DNA from: Deltaproteobacteria bacterium
Lineage (GTDB): Bacteria > Myxococcota_A > UBA9160 > PR03
Assembly: GCA_018262315.1 (NCBI GenBank)
Contig: JAGSPS010000111.1
Span: forward strand, 1 to 16,282
Direction of reading: 5' to 3'
Length of the DNA stretch: 16,282 bases
Part shown: piece by piece, positions 6,967 through 16,282 of the stretch
Position numbering within the stretch: the first letter of the stretch is position 1
Layout of the letters: each line of letters opens with the position of its first letter
The notes under the pieces: model-generated
The model's database searches: none
What the model saw: only the letters and a program-made list of their open reading frames with translations
What the model was told of the DNA's origin: nothing
Translations under genes and position numbers: made by a program

Positions 6967-8343
6967 ATGATCGACCCCAGACCCGAGCGACCCGGCGCCG
7001 TGCTGCTCGGCGTACAGCTCCCCGACGTCAGCGACGAGGACTTCGCGTCGTCGCTCGCTGAACTCGGGCGACTCGCGAAGACACTCGGGCTCGACGTGGT
7101 GGGTCGGGTGACGCAGCGGCGCGGGCGACTCGCGACGGGCGCCGTCGTCGGCGAGGGCAAGCTGAAGGATCTGGCGAGGTTCACCGGCGGCACGGGCGTG
7201 GTGCCGACGGGGCCGCCGCAGCCGCGCCGCAAGGAACGGGGGACCCCCGTCGAGTCGCGCGACGACGATGGCGAAGGTGAGGAAGTCGCTGCGTCGCCGG
7301 ACGCCGTGCCGCCCGCCGCGCGCGCATCGGTCGTGCTGATCGACCACGACGTGACACCGTCGCAGGCGCGCAACCTGGAGCGCGCGACCGGCGCGGAAGT
7401 ACTCGACCGCACGGCGGTGATCCTCGCGATCTTCCAGCGCCACGCGCGCAGTCGCGAGGCGCGGCTGCAAGTGGAGATCGCGCGGCTCAACTACATGGCG
7501 CCGCGGCTGCGCGAATCGGGCGCCGGCAAGGATCGCCAGGGCGGCGGCATCGGGGGGCGCGGCGCCGGCGAATCCTCGATCGAGCTGGACCGCCGCAAGC
7601 TGCGCGATCGCGTCGCCGAGCTGCGCGCCGAATTGCAGTCGATCGAGCGCGACTCGAGCACGCGCCGCAAACGCCGCGAGCAGCAGAACACGGTCGCGCT
7701 GGTGGGCTACACGAACGCCGGAAAGTCGTCGTGGATGCGCGCGCTCACCGGCAGCGGCGTGTTGGTGCAGGACAAGCTCTTCGCGACGCTCGACACGACG
7801 GTGCGTGCGCTTCAGCCCGAATCGGTGCCGCGCATCCTGATCTCGGATACGGTCGGGTTCATCAAGAAACTGCCGCACGACCTCGTCGCGTCGTTCCGCT
7901 CCACGCTCGACGAAGCGCGCGACGCGGACCTGCTGGTCCAGCTCGTGGACGCGTCGGACGCCGCCTTCCCCGCGCAGCTCGAAGTGACGCGCGAAGTGCT
8001 GCGCGAGATCGAAGCCACCGACGCGCCCCGCGTGCTGGTGCTCAACAAGATCGACAAGGTGGACGCCGCGACACGCGAGCGTCTCGCCATCGAGTGGCCC
8101 GACGCCGTTCTGCTCTCGGTGAAGGACCCCGCCGACGTCGCGACGATGCGCCAACGCATCGTCGCGTTCTTCGAGCGCGACATGGTCGAGGAAGATCTCG
8201 TCGTGCCGTACGCGAAGCAGCGCGTGGTGGGCGAAGCGCACAGCAGCTGCCGCGTGGTCGAAGAGAGCTACGACGAGCACGGCACGCGGCTGCGCGTGCG
8301 CGCGCGTCCCGAAGTGATCGCGAAGCTGCGCGCGGGGCTCTAG
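6967..8343 (+). CDS. hflX: GTPase HflX (ribosome-splitting factor)
   Basis: HflX is a ribosome-associated GTPase that splits or rescues stalled 70S ribosomes under stress. The protein has 458 residues. The N-terminal HflX domain and its helical linker (SREARLQVEIARLNYMAPRL) precede the G domain. G1 is GYTNAGKSS at 247-255, G3 is DTVGF at 294-298 and G4 is NKID at 360-363. An extra segment at about residues 73-119 replaces what is normally a short loop before the strand SVVLIDHD. It is low in complexity, with a Pro/Gly/Arg part and an acidic stretch (SRDDDGEGEE). The helical linker also has a glycine-rich GGGIGGRGAGESSIE, typical of the family. The ATG has no clear Shine-Dalgarno sequence. Confidence 0.94.
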   Translation: MIDPRPERPGAVLLGVQLPDVSDEDFASSLAELGRLAKTLGLDVVGRVTQRRGRLATGAVVGEGKLKDLARFTGGTGVVPTGPPQPRRKERGTPVESRDDDGEGEEVAASPDAVPPAARASVVLIDHDVTPSQARNLERATGAEVLDRTAVILAIFQRHARSREARLQVEIARLNYMAPRLRESGAGKDRQGGGIGGRGAGESSIELDRRKLRDRVAELRAELQSIERDSSTRRKRREQQNTVALVGYTNAGKSSWMRALTGSGVLVQDKLFATLDTTVRALQPESVPRILISDTVGFIKKLPHDLVASFRSTLDEARDADLLVQLVDASDAAFPAQLEVTREVLREIEATDAPRVLVLNKIDKVDAATRERLAIEWPDAVLLSVKDPADVATMRQRIVAFFERDMVEEDLVVPYAKQRVVGEAHSSCRVVEESYDEHGTRLRVRARPEVIAKLRAGL

Positions 8344-8382
8344 GGAAGAGGCCCGCGCCGAGCAGCGAGCCGGGCGCTGTGG

Positions 8383-9547
8383 CTAGAAGCGCTCGAGATC
8401 GATCGCGGGCTTCTCCGGCTCGACGGGCGCGGCGCCCACTTCGCCATCGGCGTGCTCGTCCGACGTGTCGAAGTCGTCCCAGGTGCCGTCGGAGGTGCTC
8501 GCGATGCCGCGGAAGCGCAGCGCGAAGTCGTCGGCGTTGGAGACGTGCTTCAACGCTTCTTCGTAGGTGACGAGGTTCTGCTTCACGAGGTGCATCAGCG
8601 ACTGGTCGAAGGTCTGCATGCCGTAGGTCGTGAAGCCCTTCGCGATGCAGTCGTGCAGCTCCTTGGTGCGGTCCTTGTCACCGATGCACTCGCGCACGCG
8701 CGCGGTCGCGATCATCACTTCGAGCGCGGGTACGCGGCCCTTGCCGTCGGCGCGCGGCACCAGGCGCTGCGAGATCACCGCCTTCAGGATCGACGAGAGC
8801 TGGATGCGCACCTGCTTCTGCTGATAGGGCGGAAACACCGAGATGATGCGGTTGATCGTCTCGGTGGCGTCGAGAGTGTGCAGCGTCGAGAGCACCAGAT
8901 GGCCGGTCTCGGCGGCCGTCAGCGCCGTCTCGATCGTTTCGAAGTCGCGCATCTCGCCCACCAGAATCACGTCCGGATCCTGGCGCAGCGCGGCGCGCAG
9001 CGCGGCGGCGAAGGTTTGCGTGTCCACGCCGATCTCGCGCTGGTTCACGATCGAACGGCGGTCGCGGATCAAGAACTCGATGGGGTCCTCGATCGTCATG
9101 ATGTGGCAGGTTCGCGCGGAGTTGATGTGCTCGATCATCGCCGCGAGCGACGGTGACGAGGATCAGGCCACGCTGTTCGTTGGCGATCGACTCGACGATC
9201 TTCGGCAGCACGAGCTGGTCGATCGTCTTGACGCCGAAGGGGATCACGCGGAACACGATGCCGACGGTGCCGCGCTGCTGGAAGACGTTGACCCGGAAGC
9301 GCCCGAGGCCGGCGATGCCGTAGGCGAGGTCGCACTCGCGATTGGTCGCGAAGCGCTCCTTCTGCACGGAGTTCATGATCGACGCGGCGATCTTCTCGAG
9401 GTAGTCGGGCAAGAGCCGCTCGGCGTTCTTCAACGGCACGAGCGCCCCGTCGATGCGAAAGATCGGCGGCAGGCCCGACTTCATGTGAATGTCCGACGCA
9501 CCGCCCTTCAGGGCGATCTTCAAGATTTCGTTGAGCTCGAGCGACAT
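8383..9547 (-). pseudogene. pilT: PilT-family type IV pilus retraction ATPase, P-loop deleted and frameshifted
   Basis: Two frames together make a near-complete PilT. The first part (132 codons) runs from MSLELNEILKIALKGGASDIH to EQRGLILVT. The second (255 codons) begins SLAAMIEHINSARTCHIMTIEDP and ends with a tail after the conserved DFALRFRG. The second part has the Asp box (TIEDPIEFL), Walker B (DPDVILVGEMRD) and His box (LSTLHTLDA). What is missing at 9151/9152 is the Walker A loop, GTTGSGKST in the family. One G remains from those nine codons, so about 26 bp are absent and the frame shifts. Restored, the protein would have about 396 residues. PilT drives pilus retraction and twitching motility. 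This allele cannot bind ATP if real; an assembly error is equally possible. It converges on hflX. Confidence 0.85.
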
Positions 9548-9661
9548 CGCGCGGCTGGCCCCCTGCCCTCTGGGCGGCGGATGTGGATGGACGGGATCCC
9601 CGAGGAGTCGTTTCGACCGCGCTACGCCTCGCCTTGAGCGACGCCCCCGCGCCCCCCGAGG

Positions 9662-9780
9662 GAGGAGAAGGGGGACGGTCCTCGCCGAGGACTGAGTGGG
9701 GACTCGAGGGTCACACCTGGCACAGGTATGTCCCCTTTCTCCTCGGCCCGTCCATGCCGAGGACCGTCCCCTTTCTCCTC
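9662..9780. repeat. Nested palindromic repeat, family GGACGGTCC, copy 2
   Basis: The outer arms 9662-9684 and 9758-9780 pair at 22 of 23 positions and share the tip sequence of copy 1 (GGACGGTCCTCG). The inner AGGGTCACACCTG pairs with CAGGTATGTCCCT (about 9708-9733) at 11 of 13 positions. A third arm-like stretch, TGTCCCCTTTCTCCTCGG, begins at 9729. The left half aligns with copy 1 through CTCGAGGG-CACACCT. The element ends one base after the stop codon of the dehydrogenase gene, again at a gene 3' end. The rest of the 234-bp gap (9548-9661) is the pilT upstream region; no convincing promoter is visible there. Confidence 0.8.
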
Positions 9781-9781
9781 T

Positions 9782-10536
9782 CTAGTCGAGCGGGGCCTGC
9801 AGGCCGCTGGTCATGCCGCCGTCGACGGCGATCGCCTGGCCGGTGATGAAGGAGGCGTCGTCGCTGGCGAGGAAGCAGACGAGGCGTGCCACTTCGATGG
9901 GCTCGCCGATGCGGCGCAGCGCGTGCGCCTTTCCGATCTGCTCGATCAGCGCTTCGCTCTCGCTGAAGCCGCCGAGCATCGGCGTGCGGATCACGCCGGG
10001 GCACACCGCGTTCACGCGGATCCCCAGCGCTCCCATCTCGAGCGCCGCGGTGCGCGTCATGCCGACCACGGCGTGCTTGGACGCGCCGTACGAGCCGAGT
10101 CCCGGCGTTCCGATCAAGCCAGCCACGCTGGCGCTGCTGACGATCGCCCCGCGCGCCGGCCCGGCGTTGCGCGCCATCGCCTGGATCCCGAACTTCAAGC
10201 CGTAGAAGACGCCGTTCAGATTCACGTCGATCGTGTTTCGATGCGCGGCGTCGTCCATCTCGGCGAGCGGCGCGTGCGTTTCGATGCCCGCGTTGTTGAA
10301 GAGCACGTCGAGGCGGCCGAATTCGCCGACCGTGAAATCGATCAGCGCCTTCACCGCGTCCGAATCGCGCACATCGACGCGCTGAAACAGCCCGCCGATC
10401 TCCTTTGCGACGCGCGAACCGTCCTGCAAGTCGCCGATCACCACCTTGGCGCCCGCCTCGGCAAAGACCCGCGCCGTCGCCTCCCCGATCCCCGACGCGC
10501 CGCCGGTTATGATCGCGATCTTCCCAGCCAACGAAT

Positions 10537-10540
<4 letters not shown>
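9782..10540 (-). CDS. Short-chain dehydrogenase/reductase (classical SDR)
   Basis: A 252-residue NAD(P)-dependent oxidoreductase of the classical SDR type. The cofactor motif TGGASGIG lies at 12-19, D37 after the second strand favours NAD(H), and NNAG lies at 82-85. The catalytic set is N107, S138, Y151 and K155 (YGASK, Ser-Tyr spacing 13), with VCPGVIRTPM following. It resembles FabG-like and other dehydrogenases, but the substrate cannot be told. The GTG start has GGAG about eight bases upstream and overlaps the stop of the preceding recA-linked frame as GTGA. It therefore looks like the last gene of the pgpA-to-recA operon. A longer open frame upstream to 10837 is not supported. Confidence 0.9.
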
Positions 10541-12135
<1,595 letters not shown>

Positions 12136-12168
12136 GGTCTTCGTCTCCAGTCTGGTTCGATGTGGGTT

Positions 12169-12750
12169 TCAGGGTGAGAACGTTCCACCGAGCGAAATTC
12201 GCTCGAGCGGCGTGTACTGCGTGCCTGTCGTTGCAGGCACGCTTTGGAAGAGGACGAAGCAGCCGACGGCGAAGGGCGCCGCAGCGGCGGGATGCTCTTC
12301 CGGATCGAGGAACGGCGCGCGGCGCTCGCGTACGCGACCGAGCGTCAGGTGCGGATGGAACGCGCGCTGCTCGGGCGCAAAACCGGCTTCGACGACCGCG
12401 CGCTCGACCTCGCGTGCGAGCGCGACGATCGTCTCGTGCGGTGCGACGTCGAGCACCACCGCGCGCGGCCGACGCGACGGAAAGCCCGCCAGCGCGCCGA
12501 GCCGCAGCTCGAAGGGTGCGATGGCGCGGGTCGCGCGCCGCGCCGTGGCGACCAGGCCGGCGACGCGATCGCGCGGCGTCGCGCCGAGGAAGCGCAACGT
12601 CACGTGGTAGGACTCCGGCCGCACCCAGCGCACCGCGTCGCCGCCCGGTGCGGCTGCGAGCCGCTCCGCGACGGCGCGTGCAGCGCGGCGCGCGGCGTCG
12701 CCGATCTCGACGGCAAAAAAAATGCGGAGCGCGTCGTCATGCGGCGCCAA
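12169..12750 (-). CDS. thpR: RNA 2',3'-cyclic phosphodiesterase (2H family)
   Basis: ThpR (formerly LigT) is a 2H-phosphoesterase that opens RNA 2',3'-cyclic phosphates. The protein has 193 residues, the usual size, with both catalytic motifs: H49-V-T51 in YHVTLRFLG and H134-L-T136 in FHPHLTLGRV. The preceding IFFAVEI and DAVRWVRPESYH are typical. The TTG start at 12750 follows the cinA stop by one base, and AGAGGAAG about eight bases upstream, inside cinA, serves as the ribosome site. No in-frame ATG lies nearby. A run of eight T (ATTTTTTTT) codes for part of residues 10-12 and is unusual in such GC-rich DNA. The cinA-thpR-recA order is common in proteobacteria. Confidence 0.9.
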   Translation of the reverse strand: MAPHDDALRIFFAVEIGDAARRAARAVAERLAAAPGGDAVRWVRPESYHVTLRFLGATPRDRVAGLVATARRATRAIAPFELRLGALAGFPSRRPRAVVLDVAPHETIVALAREVERAVVEAGFAPEQRAFHPHLTLGRVRERRAPFLDPEEHPAAAAPFAVGCFVLFQSVPATTGTQYTPLERISLGGTFSP

Positions 12751-12751
12751 C

Positions 12752-14080
12752 TCACGACTTCCTCTCGACGCGACCGAGCCTGGGCAGATCGAGCGACGCG
12801 CCGAGCAGGTGGCGGCGTACCCAGTCGATCGCGATCTGCGCGGTGAGGCGGCGGTTGCGTTCGCGGTCGAAGGCGAGCTGCAGCTCGCGCACCTGGCTGC
12901 CCGCAGCGGAAGCGAGCGCGACGTAGATCAGCCCGACGGGTTTCTCGGCCGAGCCGCCGGTCGGGCCGGCGATGCCCGTCGTCGCGACGGCGAGGTCGCT
13001 GCCGAAGCGCGCGCGCGCGCCTTCGGCCATGGCGCGCGCCACCGGCTCCGAGACGGCGCCATGCTGCTTCAGCATGGCGTCGGGCACGCCGAGCAGCGCC
13101 GTCTTGGCGTCATTCCAGTACGCAACGACGCCGCCCTTGAAGTACACCGACGAGCCGGGCGTGGCCGTCAACAGCTCGCCGATCATCCCGCCGGTACACG
13201 ATTCGGCGACGGAGAGCGTCTTGCCGCGCTCGCGGAGCAGGCGACCGGTCACCGCTTCGAGCGTCTCCTCGCCTTCGCCGTAGACGAGGGCGCCGAGCCG
13301 CTCGCGCAGCAGCTCGCACGAGCGCGCGAGCTTGGCGTCCGCCTCCGCTGCGCTCGCGGCGCGCGCGACGGGGCGCACGTGGTTGTCCGGGAACTGCGTC
13401 CGGAAGCCCAGCTCGACGCCCTCGGGCAGCGCCACGTCGCGCAGCATCTCGTCGAGGTTCGACTCACCGATCCCGAAGGTGTGAAGCAGCGACGCGCGCA
13501 CCCAGCTCGCGACGCGCCGGCGCGACGCGATCCGCGGCAGCACCTGCTCGTCCATCATCTTGTGCAGCTCGCGCGGAACGCCGGGCATGCAGAAAAAGAG
13601 CGCGGAGCCACCTGATGAACTTCGCTCGCCTTCGGCGCCTTGCAGGCCGTCTCTGGGAACCTCCAGCATCGTGCCCGGTGCGGTGCCGATCGGGTTGTCG
13701 AGCACTTCGGCGCCCTCCGGGAACCAGGCCTGCTTCTCGTTGATCGCCGCCATCTCGCGGCCGAAGCGCGCGAAGAAGCCGCGCAGCGCTTCGAGCGACG
13801 GCTCGTGCAGTACGAGCTCGAGGCCGAAGGTGTCGGCGAGCACTTCGATGGTGAGGTCGTCGCGCGTCGGGCCGAGGCCGCCCGAGACGAGCACCACGTC
13901 GCTGCGCGCGGCGGCGCAACGGAAGACGTCGGCCATGTCGGCGCGATCGTCGGCGCAGGTGACGTGGAAACGCGTCTCGACGTCGAGCGTGAGCAGCCGC
14001 TCCGAGAGGAACGACTTGTTGGAGTCGGTGATCTCACCGCGCAGCAGTTCGTCGCCGATCGTCAGCACTTCAGCCTTCAT
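12752..14080 (-). CDS. cinA: CinA: competence/damage-inducible protein, nucleotide-handling
   Basis: A 442-residue two-domain CinA. The N-terminal MoCF-like domain (about 1-175, with TIGDELLRGEITDSN and SGGLGPTRDDLT) is in characterised homologues an ADP-ribose or NMN-related pyrophosphatase. The C-terminal CinA domain (about 275-425) is the PncC-type nicotinamide-nucleotide amidase and carries AESCTGG at 292-298 and TTGIAGPTGG. Between GTAPGTMLEV and ALFFCMPGVPREL there is an extra stretch of about 16 residues (143-158, RDGLQGAEGERSSSGG) that other CinA proteins do not need. The start is ATG with a modest GTGAGG upstream. It is 20 bp after pgpA and one base before thpR, so probably cotranscribed with recA, as in many bacteria. 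Confidence 0.93.
   Translation of the reverse strand: MKAEVLTIGDELLRGEITDSNKSFLSERLLTLDVETRFHVTCADDRADMADVFRCAAARSDVVLVSGGLGPTRDDLTIEVLADTFGLELVLHEPSLEALRGFFARFGREMAAINEKQAWFPEGAEVLDNPIGTAPGTMLEVPRDGLQGAEGERSSSGGSALFFCMPGVPRELHKMMDEQVLPRIASRRRVASWVRASLLHTFGIGESNLDEMLRDVALPEGVELGFRTQFPDNHVRPVARAASAAEADAKLARSCELLRERLGALVYGEGEETLEAVTGRLLRERGKTLSVAESCTGGMIGELLTATPGSSVYFKGGVVAYWNDAKTALLGVPDAMLKQHGAVSEPVARAMAEGARARFGSDLAVATTGIAGPTGGSAEKPVGLIYVALASAAGSQVRELQLAFDRERNRRLTAQIAIDWVRRHLLGASLDLPRLGRVERKS
13607..13654. repeat. Small palindromic in-frame insert in cinA
   Basis: The DNA encoding the extra CinA residues contains two adjacent mini-hairpins on the + strand, CGCC-TTC-GGCG and GCCT-TGC-AGGC. The insert is about 48 bp, a multiple of three. 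It resembles the way short palindromic elements enter coding genes, but only one copy is seen in this window. Confidence 0.35.
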
Positions 14081-14100
14081 GCAGCCTCACCCGCGCACCC

Positions 14101-14577
14101 TCACCCGATGGCCTCGCTCGCCAGCACCAGGATCCCGAGACCGACGGCGCCGAAGACGCCCGCCAGCACGTCGTCCAGCACCACGCCGGCGCCGCCGTGC
14201 AGGTTCTGGTCGAGCCAACGCACGGGACCCGGCTTCCAGACATCCAAGCACCGGAACAGGACGAATCCGGTCACGACCCAGCCGAAAGAATGGGCGCGAC
14301 CCAGAAAAAGCAGTGGTGCCAGCGTGACGAGCTGGCCGGCGATCTCGTCGACCACGATGCGGCCGTCGTCCTGGCTGTTCCAGTGCCGACACATCTGCTC
14401 GGCGGCCCAGATCGCGACGCACACCGTGCCGACCACCGTCACCGCGTAGAGCGGCAGGGACAACGACGCGAGCGGCCAGAACAGCAGCAGGCCCAGCGCA
14501 GAACCGGCCGTCCCGGGCGCGATCGGGGAATAGCCGGCCCCCGCGCCCGTCGCGATGGCGAGGGCGATGGCGCGCAC
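14101..14577 (-). CDS. pgpA: Phosphatidylglycerophosphatase A
   Basis: PgpA dephosphorylates phosphatidylglycerol phosphate in the inner membrane, the last step to phosphatidylglycerol. The protein has 158 residues, the family's usual size. The signature segments are GYSPIAPGTAGS (15-26), DGRIVVDEIAGQ (71-82), FRCLDVWKPGPV (108-119) and GVVLDDVLAG (131-140). Hydrophobic helices lie at about 28-58, 83-92 and 140-155. The GTG start at 14577 is chosen for GGAGG four bases upstream and the normal length; the frame remains open far upstream only as an antisense shadow of the HEAT-protein gene. It is the first gene of the run pgpA-cinA-thpR-recA. Confidence 0.92.
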   Translation of the reverse strand: MRAIALAIATGAGAGYSPIAPGTAGSALGLLLFWPLASLSLPLYAVTVVGTVCVAIWAAEQMCRHWNSQDDGRIVVDEIAGQLVTLAPLLFLGRAHSFGWVVTGFVLFRCLDVWKPGPVRWLDQNLHGGAGVVLDDVLAGVFGAVGLGILVLASEAIG

Positions 14578-14823
14578 GAATCCTCCGGCCGCGCCCGCAG
14601 GCGGATCCGAAATGGACGTCGGATGGGATCGACCGGTCTGGATGGCCCGACCGCCAGGAACCGAGGAGGGTCTGGCGCCCGGATTGGGGGGAAACGAGCG
14701 CCGTTGGCAGCTTAGCCTGGGCTCTCGCCCTAAGCGACCCGCTTCAAGCCTGCTCTGCGAGCGGTCGATGAGCCAAGCGGTGAAGCGGCAACAGGGCCGA
14801 GGCGCCTCCGGGGATGGGCGGCC
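14578..14823. promoter_or_regulatory. Divergent pgpA / HEAT-protein intergenic region
   Basis: This 246-bp gap separates two divergent transcripts and must hold the promoter of the recA operon as well as that of the HEAT gene. TTGGCA at 14704-14709 followed by CCTAAG about 19 bases on is a weak candidate for the + direction. No LexA-type operator that I can recognise is visible. No repeat or RNA gene is seen. Confidence 0.35.
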
Positions 14824-16282
14824 ATGAACCGAGACACGATTGCCGCGCAGCGGGCCGGCGCCAACCGGACGACCGCCGACGTGTGCGCGACGCTGGTCGA
14901 GCTCGGCCGCACCCTCAAGGGCTGGAGCTTCTACGCGCACGGCCACGGCGCCCGTAGCGAACTGCTCGACCGCTCCTGGCGCGCCCTGCAGGGCGAGCTG
15001 CGCCGCAACGGGCCGCTCGCCCTCGAGGTGCGACGCGGCTGCTTCTGGCTGGCTGGCTCGGACGTGGCGATCGGCGCGGGCCTCCTCGACGAGCTGGCTC
15101 GCCAACTCGAAGAACGCGCTGTCCGAACCCTGGTCTTCGAAGCCGTCCTCGACGCCGACACGCTCAGCGGCTTCCTCGAGACGCTCGTTGCGACACCCGA
15201 AGCGCTCGCCGCGGAAGGGGGCTTCGAGGCGAGCTTCTACGACGGCTCGCGCCGCGGCTTGCAGGTGAACGGGGCGGATTGGCGAACCCTGCTGGCGCGC
15301 GCGCAGTTCGCGGCCTCGAGACCCGCACCCGACGACGCACCGATCGCCGCACTCGTACCGATCGCCGAGGAAGTGGGCGTCATCGAAGAAGTGACGGCTC
15401 CCGAAACGGCGCCGATCCTCGACGAGGGTCCGCTCGTCGAAATGGGAGACGACGAACTCGATTTCGAAGACCTGCCGGTCGCGCGCGGCGACATCACCGC
15501 CCCGATCGATCTCCTCGAGGAGCTGGGCCCGGTTGGCATCGACGAGTCGCCGCTCGACGCCGACCCCAAGGTCGCCAGCGCGCTCGAGCTGGTGGAGCGG
15601 CTGCGCGAACTCACCGCGTGCGACGACGACCAGCGCTACCGCGATCTCACACGCCAGATCGTGTACGAGGCGCAAGAACTCGTCGCGCAGGGCGTCGCCG
15701 ACGAGGGCTACCGCACGCTGCTGGTGCTCGGGGCGCACGCGGGCGACGACGCCAAGCGCAGCTTCGCGCAGCGCGAGTCGGCTTCGGAGGGACTGGCCCA
15801 GCTCGCGCACGGCGCGGTACTCGACGACCTGATGGAGCGCGCCTGCGATGCCGATGCCGACACCAGCTTGCACGCCACCGGCATCCTGCGCGAACTCGGC
15901 GCGCACTGTGCGCCGCGCGTGCTCGACCGGCTCGAAAACGAGATGGACTCGGAGCGCCGCGGGCGCCTGACAGGGGTGCTGCTCGCGATGGGCGAGGAAG
16001 TGTCGCCCGCCCTCGCCGAAGCGATCGCCACCGGCTCGAAGCGGCGCCAGCGCCTGGCGCTGCGACTCGCCGGTGAAACCCAGAACCCCCGCCTCGTCCC
16101 GAATCTGCGCGAGGCGATGCTCGACGGTCCCGACGAAGCGGCGCGCGAGGCGACGCAGGCGCTGCTTCGCATCGGCGACGTTTCCTCGCTCGAGGTGCTC
16201 GCCGAGGGACTCACCAGTCCGCGCGCCTCGATCGCCGGTTTCGCCGCCCACGCACTCGGCACATCGGGTCGTGTTCTCGCGG
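14824..16282 (+). CDS. HEAT-repeat protein with an N-terminal uncharacterised domain (partial)
   Basis: Open from ATG to the right edge of the window, so at least 486 residues and without a visible stop. Residues 1 to about 165 form a mixed domain (GRTLKGWSFYAHGHGARSEL, then LALEVRRGCFWLAG and RTLVFEAVLDADTLSGFLETL). This resembles the N-terminal part of large HEAT-repeat proteins common in myxobacteria; that match is from memory. An acidic, Pro-rich linker follows at about 170-245. From about 245 come helical repeats, with HEAT-like units near the end such as NPRLVPNLREAMLDGPDEAAREATQALLRIGD. It is probably a cytoplasmic scaffold of unknown role. Codon use is like the neighbours. Only a weak G-rich ribosome site precedes the ATG. 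Confidence 0.82.
   Translation, partial: MNRDTIAAQRAGANRTTADVCATLVELGRTLKGWSFYAHGHGARSELLDRSWRALQGELRRNGPLALEVRRGCFWLAGSDVAIGAGLLDELARQLEERAVRTLVFEAVLDADTLSGFLETLVATPEALAAEGGFEASFYDGSRRGLQVNGADWRTLLARAQFAASRPAPDDAPIAALVPIAEEVGVIEEVTAPETAPILDEGPLVEMGDDELDFEDLPVARGDITAPIDLLEELGPVGIDESPLDADPKVASALELVERLRELTACDDDQRYRDLTRQIVYEAQELVAQGVADEGYRTLLVLGAHAGDDAKRSFAQRESASEGLAQLAHGAVLDDLMERACDADADTSLHATGILRELGAHCAPRVLDRLENEMDSERRGRLTGVLLAMGEEVSPALAEAIATGSKRRQRLALRLAGETQNPRLVPNLREAMLDGPDEAAREATQALLRIGDVSSLEVLAEGLTSPRASIAGFAAHALGTSGRVLA

Noticed and set aside
8344..8382. Terminator between hflX and pilT
   Set aside because: Only a 5-bp GCCCG/CGGGC pairing with a 15-base loop and no T-run; too weak to call.
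9138..9165. Programmed frameshift in pilT
   Set aside because: Shifting frame would not restore the missing Walker A residues, and no slippery heptamer is seen at the junction.
12713..12724. Run of eight A/T as a frameshift in thpR
   Set aside because: The thpR frame reads normally through it (RIFFAVEI is the typical family start), so the length is correct as given.
14578..16251. Long - strand frame upstream of pgpA
   Set aside because: It is the antisense shadow of the HEAT-protein gene; PgpA homology begins only at the GTG at 14577, after a GGAGG.

Overview
This is a very GC-rich bacterial chromosome segment. GC-ending codons dominate in every real gene, and GTG and TTG starts are common. 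The gene content is mostly core: alanyl-tRNA synthetase, the MEP-pathway enzyme IspG, RecA, CinA, PgpA, HflX and a PilT ATPase. The lineage is most likely a Gram-negative of the Myxococcota/Deltaproteobacteria type. This rests on the order pgpA-cinA-thpR-recA, a type IV pilus retraction ATPase, a large-form IspG, and TPR and HEAT proteins. It is an inference, not a measured assignment.

Left part (1-2141, + strand): the tail of an unidentified gene, a six-TPR protein, a two-CBS-domain protein behind a structured leader, a nested palindromic repeat, and a CvpA-like membrane protein whose 3' end runs 47 bp into the convergent ispG. Middle (2095-8343): alaS and ispG on the - strand overlap by four bases (TTGA), so they are almost certainly cotranscribed. 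hflX diverges from alaS across a 127-bp gap. A pilT gene on the - strand converges on hflX and is broken exactly where the Walker A loop should be.

Right part (9662-14577, - strand): a second copy of the palindromic repeat, then an operon read right to left: pgpA, cinA, thpR, recA (joined in frame to a small uncharacterised domain) and a short-chain dehydrogenase. Spacings are 20, 1 and 33 bp, with a final 4-bp overlap. A HEAT-repeat protein diverges from pgpA and leaves the window at the right edge.

I see no defence island, CRISPR array, prophage, tRNA or rRNA. The unusual content is small palindromic elements acting inside a conserved region. There are two copies of a GGACGGTCC-type nested inverted repeat next to gene 3' ends. 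A 159-bp inverted-repeat-bounded element (a multiple of three) lies exactly at the RecA/unknown-domain junction and keeps the frame open. A short in-frame insert sits in CinA. Together with the P-loop-less pilT, these are the points worth checking.
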